27,386 nucleotides of DNA from JBMNQI01 sp050944055. Lineage in GTDB: Bacteria > Bacillota > Clostridia > Oscillospirales > Oscillospiraceae. Below are positions 7,207 through 16,941 of the stretch, piece after piece. The DNA is taken from the NCBI GenBank assembly GCA_050944055.1, contig JBMNQI010000032.1, positions 1 to 27,386 of the forward strand. The letters are read 5' to 3'. The position numbers and the translations under genes are program-made. The notes under the pieces are model-generated. The model worked only from the letters and a program-made list of their open reading frames with translations, was not told where the DNA came from and did no database searches. The stretch's first letter is position 1. The number at the start of each line of letters is the position of its first letter.

Positions 7207-8808
7207 TTATGCCGCCGGGCTGGCGTAAAGCATATTTGCTCTCGTAGCGCTGAAGAAGTCACAGGAACCGACCTTATCAGAGCGGTAGGCAAAAGTATAT
7301 ACCGGCTGGCCGCAGGGAATGCAGTGATAGTTGTCATGCAGCCACTGCTGAATCTTGCCGCAATACTCCTCACGGACGGCCGTATCGGCCGTATATACAA
7401 ACTTGGAGAAGATTTCGTTGTATTCGGGATCAAGTACACGTGCTGGACAAAGCATGCCGTTCTGCCAGTTGGCAGACAGGTCGGCATAGGGCTCGCGCGT
7501 CACGTTGCCGCCTGCCGCGGTTATAAGCATGCAGTCCGAGCCGTCCTCCTGCATCCAAAGGCCAATGCTGGTAGCCATATCATAGCTCTGGAAATTGACA
7601 CTAATATTCAGCGGCGCAAGGCATCCCTGAATGACCTCCCAGATAGGCGCGTCGCTTTCCATGGTAACAACATTGATTTCAAATCCGTCGGGATAGGCGG
7701 ATTCGGCCATGCACTGCTTGGCATATTCCGTATCCAGCTCATATAAACCGGTGGACTTATAGAAATTGACGCCTTCGCAGATAACAGAGTCGCTTTTCAA
7801 GTATTCGCCGCCGAAAGCAACCGCGCCGATGGCGTCCTGGTCTATGACATGGGCAATAGCTTCACGAACTTTGATGTCATTGAACTCCTCCTTGTAGGGG
7901 CTCATGCATAACAGGTAGGAGGCCTTGGAGGGAATCTGCTTATACGCGATGTTCTCCGCATTCTGGATATCGCCGCTCTTCAAACGGTCGACGTCGTTGT
8001 TTTGAACGCCAAGCACTATATCGATCTCCCCGGTCTCAAAGGCGATGAACATAGCCGTGGGGTTGGAGTAAAAGTTAATGACAATCTCGTCCCACTGGGG
8101 CATGCGGTCTTTGTTCCAGTAATCCTCCCGGAGCCTGAAGGTAACATGGGATCCGCTGACATTCTCCACAATTTCATATGCGGACGAGGTGGGCGGGCTG
8201 TCCCACCAGCGTTCGTCGCTGGGTCCCCAGTCCTCGCAGGCGGATTTGTTGACAACATAAGGTATGTCCATATAGGCCATCAGCGGGCCGTAGGGCTGCT
8301 TGAGCTTGAAAGTGACAGTCAGGCCGTCCTCGGATACCGTGGACGCCTCAAAATCGATGTTGGAAAAGTGCACAGCCATAACAGAGGCGGCCGTGGCGCT
8401 CTTGTAGAAGGTATAGACAACGTCTTCGCCCAGAACCTGATCTCCGTCTGCAAAATAGGCGTCGTCCCGGAGCTTGATTTCCAATGTGGTATCGTCCACC
8501 CATTCCACGGATTCGGCCAGCCAGGGCTCATACTCGCCGGTGCCGGTGCGCATTAGAATAGTCTCGAATGCAAGATAATTCTGCGGCCCTGAGGTGCCGG
8601 ACCAGGGGTCAAATGAGCCGCCGGAGTCCATGGTGCCCACCCGCAGCACGCGGTAGTCGTCCTCTGCCTCTGCAGCTTCACCAACGGCAGGTTCCGCGGC
8701 CTTACCGGTTTGGGCAGGGGAGTCTGTGGCCTTGTTTCCGTTCTGGCCGCCGCAGGCACATAAGCCTATCATCAGCAGCGCCAGAAGCACAGCAAGAATT
8801 TTTTTCAT
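7207..8808 (-). CDS. Family 5 solute-binding lipoprotein (SBP1), oligopeptide/dipeptide type
   Basis: This is an extracytoplasmic solute-binding protein of the SBP_bac_5 (OppA/DppA/NikA-like) family, 533 residues. The start at 8808 gives MKKILAVLLALLMIGLCAC, a clear lipoprotein signal with Cys19 as lipidation site (LCAC lipobox). It has an AAGGAGG site just upstream, and the longer open frame adds 37 residues with no signal-like features. A low-complexity linker rich in Ala/Glu (about 20-50) precedes the binding domain, which begins at RVLRVGT. The W-Y-N-K segment typical of the family (REDYWNKDRMP) is present. It is clearly homologous to SBP2. No cognate permease or ATPase gene is in the window. 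Peptide, nickel-chelate and other small-molecule binders all occur in this family, so the ligand cannot be read from sequence. Confidence 0.88.
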   Translation of the reverse strand: MKKILAVLLALLMIGLCACGGQNGNKATDSPAQTGKAAEPAVGEAAEAEDDYRVLRVGTMDSGGSFDPWSGTSGPQNYLAFETILMRTGTGEYEPWLAESVEWVDDTTLEIKLRDDAYFADGDQVLGEDVVYTFYKSATAASVMAVHFSNIDFEASTVSEDGLTVTFKLKQPYGPLMAYMDIPYVVNKSACEDWGPSDERWWDSPPTSSAYEIVENVSGSHVTFRLREDYWNKDRMPQWDEIVINFYSNPTAMFIAFETGEIDIVLGVQNNDVDRLKSGDIQNAENIAYKQIPSKASYLLCMSPYKEEFNDIKVREAIAHVIDQDAIGAVAFGGEYLKSDSVICEGVNFYKSTGLYELDTEYAKQCMAESAYPDGFEINVVTMESDAPIWEVIQGCLAPLNISVNFQSYDMATSIGLWMQEDGSDCMLITAAGGNVTREPYADLSANWQNGMLCPARVLDPEYNEIFSKFVYTADTAVREEYCGKIQQWLHDNYHCIPCGQPVYTFAYRSDKVGSCDFFSATRANMLYASPAA

Positions 8809-8828
8809 TTTTATCCTCCTTAATATTG

Positions 8829-8848
8829 CAACATGTGCTGACATGTTG
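8829..8848 (-). other. Small hairpin before SBP1 ribosome binding site
   Basis: CAACATGT (8829-8836) and ACATGTTG (8841-8848) form an 8-bp stem with a 4-nt loop in the 70-bp gap between OYE2 and SBP1. On the minus strand a second repeat (GTTGA / TCAAC) overlaps its 5' arm, so two alternative stems are possible. It could be an RNA processing or stability element. No U-run follows. Confidence 0.35.
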
Positions 8849-8878
8849 ATATTTTTCAACAGATACGCTTTTTGAGTT

Positions 8879-10870
8879 TTACAGGCGGATGGCCGCCAGA
8901 TAGCCCTCTTCCAGGGCATCGCAGATATTGCGGGCTTTCACACAGTCGCCAATGGAATAAAACTCGAGCCCCTCGCAGGCCTGCTCCACATCGGCAAACG
9001 GCGCCGCCTCCATACCCAGGGCATTGATTATGCAGTCAGCTTCGATAAACTCCTCCCGTCCCTCGCTGTCTCTGGTTTTGATCCCGTTTTTCAGAACCTC
9101 CGTGCAGACGGTGTTTTTCATCACGCGGCATTGGAGCTTTTCAAGCAGGCTCTGCAGCTTAAGCCTGTGCAGACGGAACGCATTCCGGCACGGCTTATCA
9201 TATTTGACAATCAAAGTCACCTGACAGCCGGCCTGCGCGATATGTACCGACGTCTCGCAGCCTATCTGACCGCCGCCGATGACCACAGCCCTCTTTCCGA
9301 AGTCCATCCCCTTTTTGTAGCAGTCCATGGCGCTGAGAACGTGGGGACTGTCTATTCCCGGCGTGTTTTTTGTGGACTGCTTCGAGCCCACGGCCGCAAT
9401 AACGGCGTCCGGCTTGAGCTGGGCCAGAAGCTCCTTTGAAAAGGCCGTATTGAGCCGAACCTCCACATTCTGCCTCTTCATTTCAGCCGACATGCTTTTT
9501 GCAAGGTCGGCCAGTTCTCCCTTGATCGGGTCTTCCTCTCCAAAGTTCAGTTTGCCGCCAAGCTTTCCTGTTTTTTCAATCAGCGTTACTTTGTGTCCCC
9601 GCTCCGTCGCTGTAATTGCCGCCTGCATGCCGGCGCACCCGCCGCCTACAATCAGCACCTTTTTGCTTCTTTCGGCCGGCGGCTGCTTGTCGAGAGGCCC
9701 CAGCTTGAACTGCGGGTTGATTGTGCACCGGCTGATGATTTCCATGATCTCCCGCATGGGGTCGCCTTTACACCCCATCTGGCTGAGCTCCGCCGTAACA
9801 TGCTCCGCGGGGCCGGGGAAGCAGCGCATGCAGCGGATACAGCGGCGTATTTCGTCCGCCCGCCCCTCCCTGCACTTTGTGACAAACTGCGGGTCGGCCA
9901 GACGCTGCCGGCCCATGACAATCAAGTCCGCCTGCCCTTCGGCCACTGCCTTTTCACACAGCGCGGGATCGGTGAAACCGCCGACTACGGCCACGGAAAT
10001 GTTTACATGCTTCTTAATCTCGGCCGCCACCGGCAGATTGCAGCCGTGCGCATCATACATGCTGCTTATCATCAGCGTATCCACCGGATTATAATAAAGG
10101 CCGGCGGACACATGTATAATGTCGCAGTGCCGGGAGAGAATTTCGCAGGTCTTACAAATATCGTCCAGTGAGTAGCCGTCGTCGACGTTCTCCGAACCGG
10201 AAAGCCGGCATTCAATAATAAAATCCTCTCCGCAGGACGCGCGGACTGCATCCATTATCATCGTCAGGAACCGGGCGCGGTTTTCAACACTTCCGCCAAA
10301 CCGGTCCTGCCTCTGATTGGTGCGCGGGGACAGGAACTGATGCGGCAGCCACCCGTGGCCGGCGTGGATGAGCGCCCCGTCAAAGCCGCAGTCCTTCAGC
10401 ACGCGGGCCCCGGAAGCAAAATCGTCGACGGTCCTGGCGATATCCTCTTCCGTCATGCCGTGAACAACGGCGCCATCCGACTCCCGCACAAAACTCATCG
10501 GCCCCACAAGCCGGGTATCCGGACCTGCCATTTTGCTGGCGCCGCAATGGCTCAGCTCCAGCAAGGCCAAAGCGCCGTTGGCGTGGACGCGCTCGGCACA
10601 TTCCCGGAGACCCCGCATATTCTCCGGGTCCCGCATTTCAAAATAGTTTCCGCCGGGAGCCCGTGAGCCTTCCCGGTTGACGTCCGTCTCGCCGACAATG
10701 AATTCCGCCAGGTCCCCCTGTGTATAAAAGTCTATAAAGTATTTTGCGTGCTCTGTCAGCCTGCCGTTTTCAATCCCGATAAGCCCCATAGGAGCCGCGA
10801 CGGAACGATTTTTCCATGTCTTTCCGCGAATTGTGAGCGGACTGAGAAAATGAGCGAAATCTTTCCCCAT
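8879..10870 (-). CDS. OYE-family FMN/4Fe-4S/FAD reductase (OYE2), BaiCD/enoate reductase-like
   Basis: This 663-residue enzyme has the same domain order as OYE1: FMN TIM barrel about 1-335, iron-sulfur region 344-382, and an FAD/NAD(P) module from about 403 (GGGCAG at 409, GGGQIG at 532). The start at 10870 was chosen because MGKDFAHFLSPLTIRGK matches the family N-terminus and a GGAAAG-type site precedes it. The longer frame to 11005 has no such support. The active-site motif is HAGHGW, with Trp174 where Tyr is usual. The cluster cysteines are 344, 347 and 350 followed by a long insertion before the conserved CTINP (Cys382), with an extra Cys367 in between. It lacks the Gly/Pro-rich loop of OYE1. 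It is followed after 70 bp by SBP1 and is probably co-transcribed with it. The likely reaction is reduction of an activated C=C bond on an unknown substrate. Confidence 0.85.
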   Translation of the reverse strand: MGKDFAHFLSPLTIRGKTWKNRSVAAPMGLIGIENGRLTEHAKYFIDFYTQGDLAEFIVGETDVNREGSRAPGGNYFEMRDPENMRGLRECAERVHANGALALLELSHCGASKMAGPDTRLVGPMSFVRESDGAVVHGMTEEDIARTVDDFASGARVLKDCGFDGALIHAGHGWLPHQFLSPRTNQRQDRFGGSVENRARFLTMIMDAVRASCGEDFIIECRLSGSENVDDGYSLDDICKTCEILSRHCDIIHVSAGLYYNPVDTLMISSMYDAHGCNLPVAAEIKKHVNISVAVVGGFTDPALCEKAVAEGQADLIVMGRQRLADPQFVTKCREGRADEIRRCIRCMRCFPGPAEHVTAELSQMGCKGDPMREIMEIISRCTINPQFKLGPLDKQPPAERSKKVLIVGGGCAGMQAAITATERGHKVTLIEKTGKLGGKLNFGEEDPIKGELADLAKSMSAEMKRQNVEVRLNTAFSKELLAQLKPDAVIAAVGSKQSTKNTPGIDSPHVLSAMDCYKKGMDFGKRAVVIGGGQIGCETSVHIAQAGCQVTLIVKYDKPCRNAFRLHRLKLQSLLEKLQCRVMKNTVCTEVLKNGIKTRDSEGREEFIEADCIINALGMEAAPFADVEQACEGLEFYSIGDCVKARNICDALEEGYLAAIRL

Positions 10871-11208
10871 AATCGACTTTCCTTTCCTTATCAGGCTTAA
10901 ATTTTGTAAACTTCTTCTTAAACATTCTAATAAAAAACCGCCTGTTTGTCTTTGTCCTAAGCGCCAAAAAGCGAAGTGAGTTTTATCGGAACCGGACAAT
11001 CGCATATAACGCTTCGACTCTTTAAATCCTTCTTACTTATTTCCCGCGCTCTTCCGACAATAACCCGCCATAATGCTTCAGCCAAATAACAGATAGCAGG
11101 CACATTCATATGCCTGCTATCTGTCTGCAACCATACCCGGTTTATTATGCGGCTCGGATTATATGAATACGGAAGCCGCCGGGCAGCCAACAGCTGCCGT
11201 CGTTCAGT
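10871..11208 (-). other. 338-bp intergenic region between SBP2 and OYE2
   Basis: This region holds the SBP2 terminator (11089-11124) and about 215 bp upstream of OYE2. No convincing coding sequence was found: the short minus-strand frames cross the terminator or lack ribosome binding sites. TTGTC/GACAA half-sites occur at 10945-10956 and 10994-11000, and TTGGCGCTT (minus strand) lies at 10959-10967. An OYE2 promoter is expected here, but I could not fix a good -35/-10 pair. Confidence 0.5.
11089..11124 (-). terminator. Probable terminator after SBP2
   Basis: A 14-bp perfect stem (11089-11102 with 11111-11124) encloses an 8-nt loop. On the minus strand it is followed by TATTTGG, a short U-rich tail. 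It lies 84 bp after the SBP2 stop and suggests that SBP2 is mostly transcribed alone. Confidence 0.65.
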
Positions 11209-12852
11209 TTATCTTGGATGGATGTTGTTCAGGTTGGGATTGCCGACACTGTCAATCTCCACAGAGGAGATCTTGTCCGTCCGGTACGCATAGGAGTATG
11301 TCGGCTCTACGACGGGTATGTACTGGAAGTTGTCGTGCAGCCACTGCTGCATCTTGGCATAGTTTTCTTCGCGCTGGGCTGTATCCGTGGTAAACAGAGC
11401 GGCGTCAAACCACTCGTTGAACTGCTCATCCATAATACGGGTTACAGGAAGGCCGCTTTCGTCATAAGCGGAGGAAAGCTCCACATAGGGCTCGCAGAAT
11501 TTGTTCCCGCCGCCGGGACAAAACAGCATTACGTCTCCCGCGCCTCCCAAAAGCATTCCTATGGCGGTCATCATATCATAGGAGCTGATTTTCACGTCAA
11601 TGCCTATTTGCGACAGGCTGCCCTGAATTACCTCCCACATAATATCCTCGCCGGTGACGCAGACTGCCTCCACGGAGAAGCCCTTGGAATAGGAGGATTC
11701 GGCCATGCACTGCTTGGCATATTCGATGTCATAGTCATATGCCCCGGTTTTCTTGTAATACCTGGTGCTGTCCGAAAGAACGGAAGTGGGCAGCTTGTAC
11801 AGTCCGCCAAAGCAAATGGTGCCGACAGCCTCGCGGTCTATCGCATATGCAATGGCCTCGCGTACCTTCGGGTCGCTGAACTCCTGGCGGTACGGATTCA
11901 TGTAGAGGCAGTAATTGGACTTATAACCAACCGTTCCGTATGCGACAGTATCGGCGTTTTTGACGTCTCCGGCAGCCATGCGGTCATAGTCCGTGGACGC
12001 CATGTTCATTACGATATCAAGCTCTCCGTTCTCAAAAGCGACAAACATGGCCGTCTGGTCGGAAAAATAATGAATAACTATCATATCCCACTCAGGCATG
12101 TTGTCCTTGTTCCAGTAATCATCCCGCTTGACAAGCGTAAGATGGGAGCCGGAAACGTTTTCAGCAATGAGGTATGGCCCGGTAGTGATGGGCTGATCCC
12201 ACCAGCGCGGATCGCTAACCTCCCAGTCCTCACAGGCGGATTTGTCCACAATAGAGGGCATCTCCAGCGCATATTCTTCAAACGGGCCGTATTCGTAGTT
12301 GAGCTTGAAAACAACCGTCATGCCGTCGTCCTTGACATATGAGTTCTCAAGGTCAATACTGGAAAAGTTGCTTGCCATCATGCCGACGGCCGACATCTGG
12401 AAGGCATATAGAACGTCCTCGCCAAGGACCGGTTCGCCGTTGTTAAATGTCGCTTTTTCATTGACCTTCACCTCGCAGGTGAGATTGTCCACCCATGTGA
12501 TTGATTCCGCCAGGAGCGGATAGCAAACGCCGTTATCCATGCGGACAAGGGACTCAAATATCAGGTAGTTTGCCAGCGTATCGGCACGCTCCGTGAAATG
12601 GAAGCCGCCGCCAGACACCGTGGTGCCAACGTGCAGAACTTTGGCGTCGGGATCGTTTTTATACGCTTCAGCGGCCTCCTGCGCGGTCTTCTTCGCATCT
12701 GAGATCTGCGCAGGCTCCGCAGGAGCGTTCGCGCCCGATGCTGCGGGAGCCTCCGAAACGACTTGGCCTCCCTTGTCGCCGGAACTGCAACCTGCAAAGG
12801 AAAACATAATTGCCAGAACTAAGAATAGCGCCAATAGCCTTTTTTCTTTCAT
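11209..12852 (-). CDS. Family 5 solute-binding lipoprotein (SBP2), oligopeptide/dipeptide type
   Basis: This 547-residue SBP_bac_5 family protein is anchored outside the membrane. The signal sequence has a Lys/Arg n-region (MKEKR), a hydrophobic core and a FAGC lipobox, with Cys22 as lipidation site. A Ser/Ala/Glu-rich linker to about residue 70 follows. It is a clear paralogue of SBP1: both carry ACEDW, a following RWWD, ENVSGSH, DYWNKD and a TAMF(I/V)AFE segment in the same order. AGGAGG precedes the ATG at normal spacing. It is the first gene of the redox island in transcription order and is separated from OYE2 by a terminator-like hairpin. The ligand is unknown and no permease gene is nearby in the window. 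Confidence 0.88.
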   Translation of the reverse strand: MKEKRLLALFLVLAIMFSFAGCSSGDKGGQVVSEAPAASGANAPAEPAQISDAKKTAQEAAEAYKNDPDAKVLHVGTTVSGGGFHFTERADTLANYLIFESLVRMDNGVCYPLLAESITWVDNLTCEVKVNEKATFNNGEPVLGEDVLYAFQMSAVGMMASNFSSIDLENSYVKDDGMTVVFKLNYEYGPFEEYALEMPSIVDKSACEDWEVSDPRWWDQPITTGPYLIAENVSGSHLTLVKRDDYWNKDNMPEWDMIVIHYFSDQTAMFVAFENGELDIVMNMASTDYDRMAAGDVKNADTVAYGTVGYKSNYCLYMNPYRQEFSDPKVREAIAYAIDREAVGTICFGGLYKLPTSVLSDSTRYYKKTGAYDYDIEYAKQCMAESSYSKGFSVEAVCVTGEDIMWEVIQGSLSQIGIDVKISSYDMMTAIGMLLGGAGDVMLFCPGGGNKFCEPYVELSSAYDESGLPVTRIMDEQFNEWFDAALFTTDTAQREENYAKMQQWLHDNFQYIPVVEPTYSYAYRTDKISSVEIDSVGNPNLNNIHPR

Positions 12853-12945
12853 TTTCTTTCCTCCTGTCAGTTATTCGGGATTGCGGGTACTGATTCCGTC
12901 TGCTGCCAAACGGCAGAGATTGCGCATGGTTTAGGTAACTTATTA

Positions 12946-12951
12946 ATTATA
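12946..12951 (-). promoter_or_regulatory. Possible -10 element for SBP2
   Basis: A perfect TATAAT on the minus strand lies in an AT-rich block about 94 bp before the SBP2 start. No recognisable -35 is found 16-18 bp upstream, so this is only a candidate; an activator may be needed. Confidence 0.3.
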
Positions 12952-13038
12952 AACAATATTACCATCCAGCTCCGCATCAGTCGATGTCCACCCGAAACAA
13001 AAGAAAACTCTTTTTTTGGCGCCTTAATACAAATATTG

Positions 13039-13048
13039 CAAACGTTTG
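13039..13048. promoter_or_regulatory. Palindrome CAAACGTTTG, LacI-family-like operator candidate
   Basis: The perfect palindrome CAAACGTTTG sits in the context TTGCAAACGTTTGGC, about 190 bp before SBP2. A central CG flanked by A/T-rich half-sites is the form of operators bound by LacI/GalR-family regulators such as PurR. It deviates from the CcpA cre consensus in its outer positions. It is only one site and no regulator is encoded nearby. Confidence 0.3.
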
Positions 13049-13131
13049 GCCTTTCGTTTTAGAAAATCTCATAATTCTCCTTGGATGCCGCTTCGTTTAT
13101 ATAACCAACTATTGATAGGGCCCAAAAGCTG

Positions 13132-13158
13132 AGGGGCGCCGGAAATTCCGGCGCCCCT
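13132..13158 (-). terminator. GC-rich terminator-like hairpin after ftsH
   Basis: A 12-bp perfect stem (AGGGGCGCCGGA, 13132-13143, with 13147-13158) has a 3-nt loop. On the minus strand CAGCTTTT follows, so the T-run is offset by a few bases. It lies about 40 bp after the ftsH stop and probably ends the gdpP-to-ftsH transcript. Confidence 0.65.
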
Positions 13159-13199
13159 TGTGTATGCTGTCATGGGCGGCCTGCCGCCCGAATGCTCTA

Positions 13200-15032
<1,833 letters not shown>

Positions 15033-15062
15033 ATATCATCACATCCTACTTGGGCGCGGAGG

Positions 15063-15605
15063 TTATTCCTCTCCATAGACCTCAGGTCTGAGCACGCCGA
15101 TATATGGTAGATTTCGGTATTTTTCCGCATAGTCGAGCCCGTACCCGACAACGAAGGCATCGGGGCAGACAAAGCCGACGTAATCGGCCGCGATTTCGGC
15201 CTTGCGGCGGCTGGGCTTGTCGAGAAGCGCGCAGATACTGACTGAGGCGGGATTGCGGCCTTTAAGGTAATGTATAAGGTAATTGAGCGTAACGCCTGAA
15301 TCGAGTATATCCTCGACAATCACCACATGACGTCCCTCGACGTCCTTACGAAGATCCTGGAGGATCTTGACAGCGCCAGTGGTGGAGGTTCCGCTGCCGT
15401 AGCTGGAAACGGACATAAAGTCAACTTCGCATTCCAGGTCGACATGCCGGATAAGGTCGGCCATAAAGATGAAGCTGCCCTTAAGTACGCCCAGGAAGAC
15501 AGGGTTTTTGCCCTTGTAATCCCGCATAAGCATGACTCCGAGCTCCTCCACCCTTTGCGCGATCCTCTCCGCGGAAAAAAGTATTTCCTTAATATCGCTT
15601 TTCAT
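15063..15605 (-). CDS. hpt: Hypoxanthine phosphoribosyltransferase
   Basis: This 180-residue enzyme salvages hypoxanthine and guanine to IMP and GMP using PRPP. The PRPP-binding motif VVIVEDILDSG is at 94-104, with the LKGS loop near residue 41 and the DYVGFVCPD base-binding strand near the C-terminus. The start at 15605 was preferred over the longer frame because GAGGTG precedes it at good spacing and the protein then has normal family length. Its first codons overlap the end of tilS by 17 bp, so translation is probably coupled. Confidence 0.95.
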   Translation of the reverse strand: MKSDIKEILFSAERIAQRVEELGVMLMRDYKGKNPVFLGVLKGSFIFMADLIRHVDLECEVDFMSVSSYGSGTSTTGAVKILQDLRKDVEGRHVVIVEDILDSGVTLNYLIHYLKGRNPASVSICALLDKPSRRKAEIAADYVGFVCPDAFVVGYGLDYAEKYRNLPYIGVLRPEVYGEE

Positions 15606-16941
15606 AAAACACCTCAATCTCAAGTGTATCTTTTCCACATGGCGCGAACCGCTCATCCGGCCCGAAGCCTATGACCGCCACTACACCGCTTTCGTCCGCC
15701 AATACCGGAACGGAGGAGCGCTCGCGGGCGGGTATTTTAGCCTCGATAAACAGTTTCTTCAGGCTTTTGCCCGGCCTGCCGCAAAGCCTTATCATGTCCC
15801 CCTCGCGGCGCGGCCTGAGCGTCAAATTGCCAACAATCATATCACGTCTGAGGTAATAAGTATTTACCGAATTGTGAACTTTTTCGTCCATTTTGTGGAT
15901 TCTGCATATCAGCTTCAGCCCGATTTCGGGAATTATGGTTATCCCCGGTATATTCACAACCGTCTCGCTGAATGACTTTACGGGTTCTTCCGGCTCGATT
16001 ATGAGCTTTTCATACTCCCGCCTGGCTGTTATGCCGTTTGGCAGGCTTATTCTCGCCGACGGATCGCTTCCTTTGGATATGGCGAGTATCGCGCCGACGT
16101 GGGCGGAGTCCAGATACGAGCCCGTCAGCTCTCGCAGCACGCGTATGGCTATGGGGCGGGGCAAAGCGTTAAGAGCCGGCGCGGGCATTGACGCCCCCTT
16201 CCCGTCCCCGTTGACGGAGATCTCAATGTAATCCGCGGCTACTTCCCTGAAAAACTCCTCGTCGTAAAAAAGGCGTACGGCGGCCTTAGCAGCGTTTTCC
16301 GAGGCCCGCGGGTTTATTTCGCGCAATACGGGCGCGACACGGTTCCTGATGCGGTTTCGGACGTATTCGTCGGAAAGGTTCGTCTCGTCCTCGACATGGG
16401 GCAGCCCGCGGCTATCGAGATATTCGTTTATCATATCCCTTGTTACCATCAGCATCGGGCGTATTATTCTATCCCTGCGCGGCGGTATGCCGGACAAGCC
16501 TCGCGTCCCGCCGCCGCGTATGAGGTTCATTATTACCGTTTCAAGCTCGTCGTCGGCCGTATGCGCCGTCGCTATGGAAGTAAGGCCGCGCTCTAAGCGG
16601 ACATTTTCCAAAAAACCGTAACGCATGTCGCGCGCCGTCTCTTCTATCCCGCTGGAGCGCCTTTTTGCCTCGCCGGCGACGTCTCCCCCGCCGACGGTCA
16701 AATACACGCCCAGCTTCTTGCATATGCCGCGGCAGAAGTCCTCGTCCCTGTCCGAGGTTTCGCGCAGACGGTGATTATAGTGGGCAGCTTCAAGCTCAAT
16801 ACCTAAGTCTTCGCGCAGCTCGCACAGCAAAGAGAGCAGCGACACCGAATCCGCCCCGCCCGAAATCGCGACCAGCACGCGGTCGCCCCGCGATATCAGA
16901 TCGCACTCCCTAATAAAATCAGTAACCGTCTTTTTCATCAT
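15589..16941 (-). CDS. tilS: tRNA(Ile)-lysidine synthase TilS
   Basis: TilS converts C34 of the CAU-anticodon tRNA(Ile) to lysidine, so that AUA is read as Ile. The 450-residue protein has the N-type ATP pyrophosphatase loop AISGGADSV at 25-33, the HYNHRLR motif near 54, and a TAHTADDELET helix near 127. A C-terminal TilS substrate-binding domain ends with CGRPGKSLKKLF. Two adjacent ATG codons (16941 and 16938) are possible starts, and the second has the better spacing to GGAAG. It overlaps the end of dnaB by about 20 bp. Confidence 0.95.
   Translation of the reverse strand: MMKKTVTDFIRECDLISRGDRVLVAISGGADSVSLLSLLCELREDLGIELEAAHYNHRLRETSDRDEDFCRGICKKLGVYLTVGGGDVAGEAKRRSSGIEETARDMRYGFLENVRLERGLTSIATAHTADDELETVIMNLIRGGGTRGLSGIPPRRDRIIRPMLMVTRDMINEYLDSRGLPHVEDETNLSDEYVRNRIRNRVAPVLREINPRASENAAKAAVRLFYDEEFFREVAADYIEISVNGDGKGASMPAPALNALPRPIAIRVLRELTGSYLDSAHVGAILAISKGSDPSARISLPNGITARREYEKLIIEPEEPVKSFSETVVNIPGITIIPEIGLKLICRIHKMDEKVHNSVNTYYLRRDMIVGNLTLRPRREGDMIRLCGRPGKSLKKLFIEAKIPARERSSVPVLADESGVVAVIGFGPDERFAPCGKDTLEIEVFYEKRY

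Larger units (their letters stand above)
12853..13199 (-). other. 347-bp intergenic region between ftsH and SBP2
   Basis: This region contains the ftsH-side hairpin (13132-13158), a perfect 10-bp palindrome (13039-13048) and an AT-rich block at about 12940-12960 with a TATAAT hexamer. No credible gene was seen; the only frames here are short shadows. It is the likely control region of the redox island. Confidence 0.55.

Noticed and set aside
1055..10870. Identification as a bile-acid-inducible (bai) operon
   Set aside because: The OYE enzymes resemble BaiCD/BaiH in architecture, but BaiB, BaiE, BaiF, BaiA and BaiG homologues are absent and binding lipoproteins are present.
10957..11190. 77-residue minus-strand frame between SBP2 and OYE2
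   Set aside because: It runs through the 14-bp terminator stem and lacks a convincing ribosome binding site.
13018..13052. CcpA cre site around CAAACGTTTG
   Set aside because: The core fits loosely, but several outer positions differ from the cre consensus; a generic LacI-family operator is as much as can be said.
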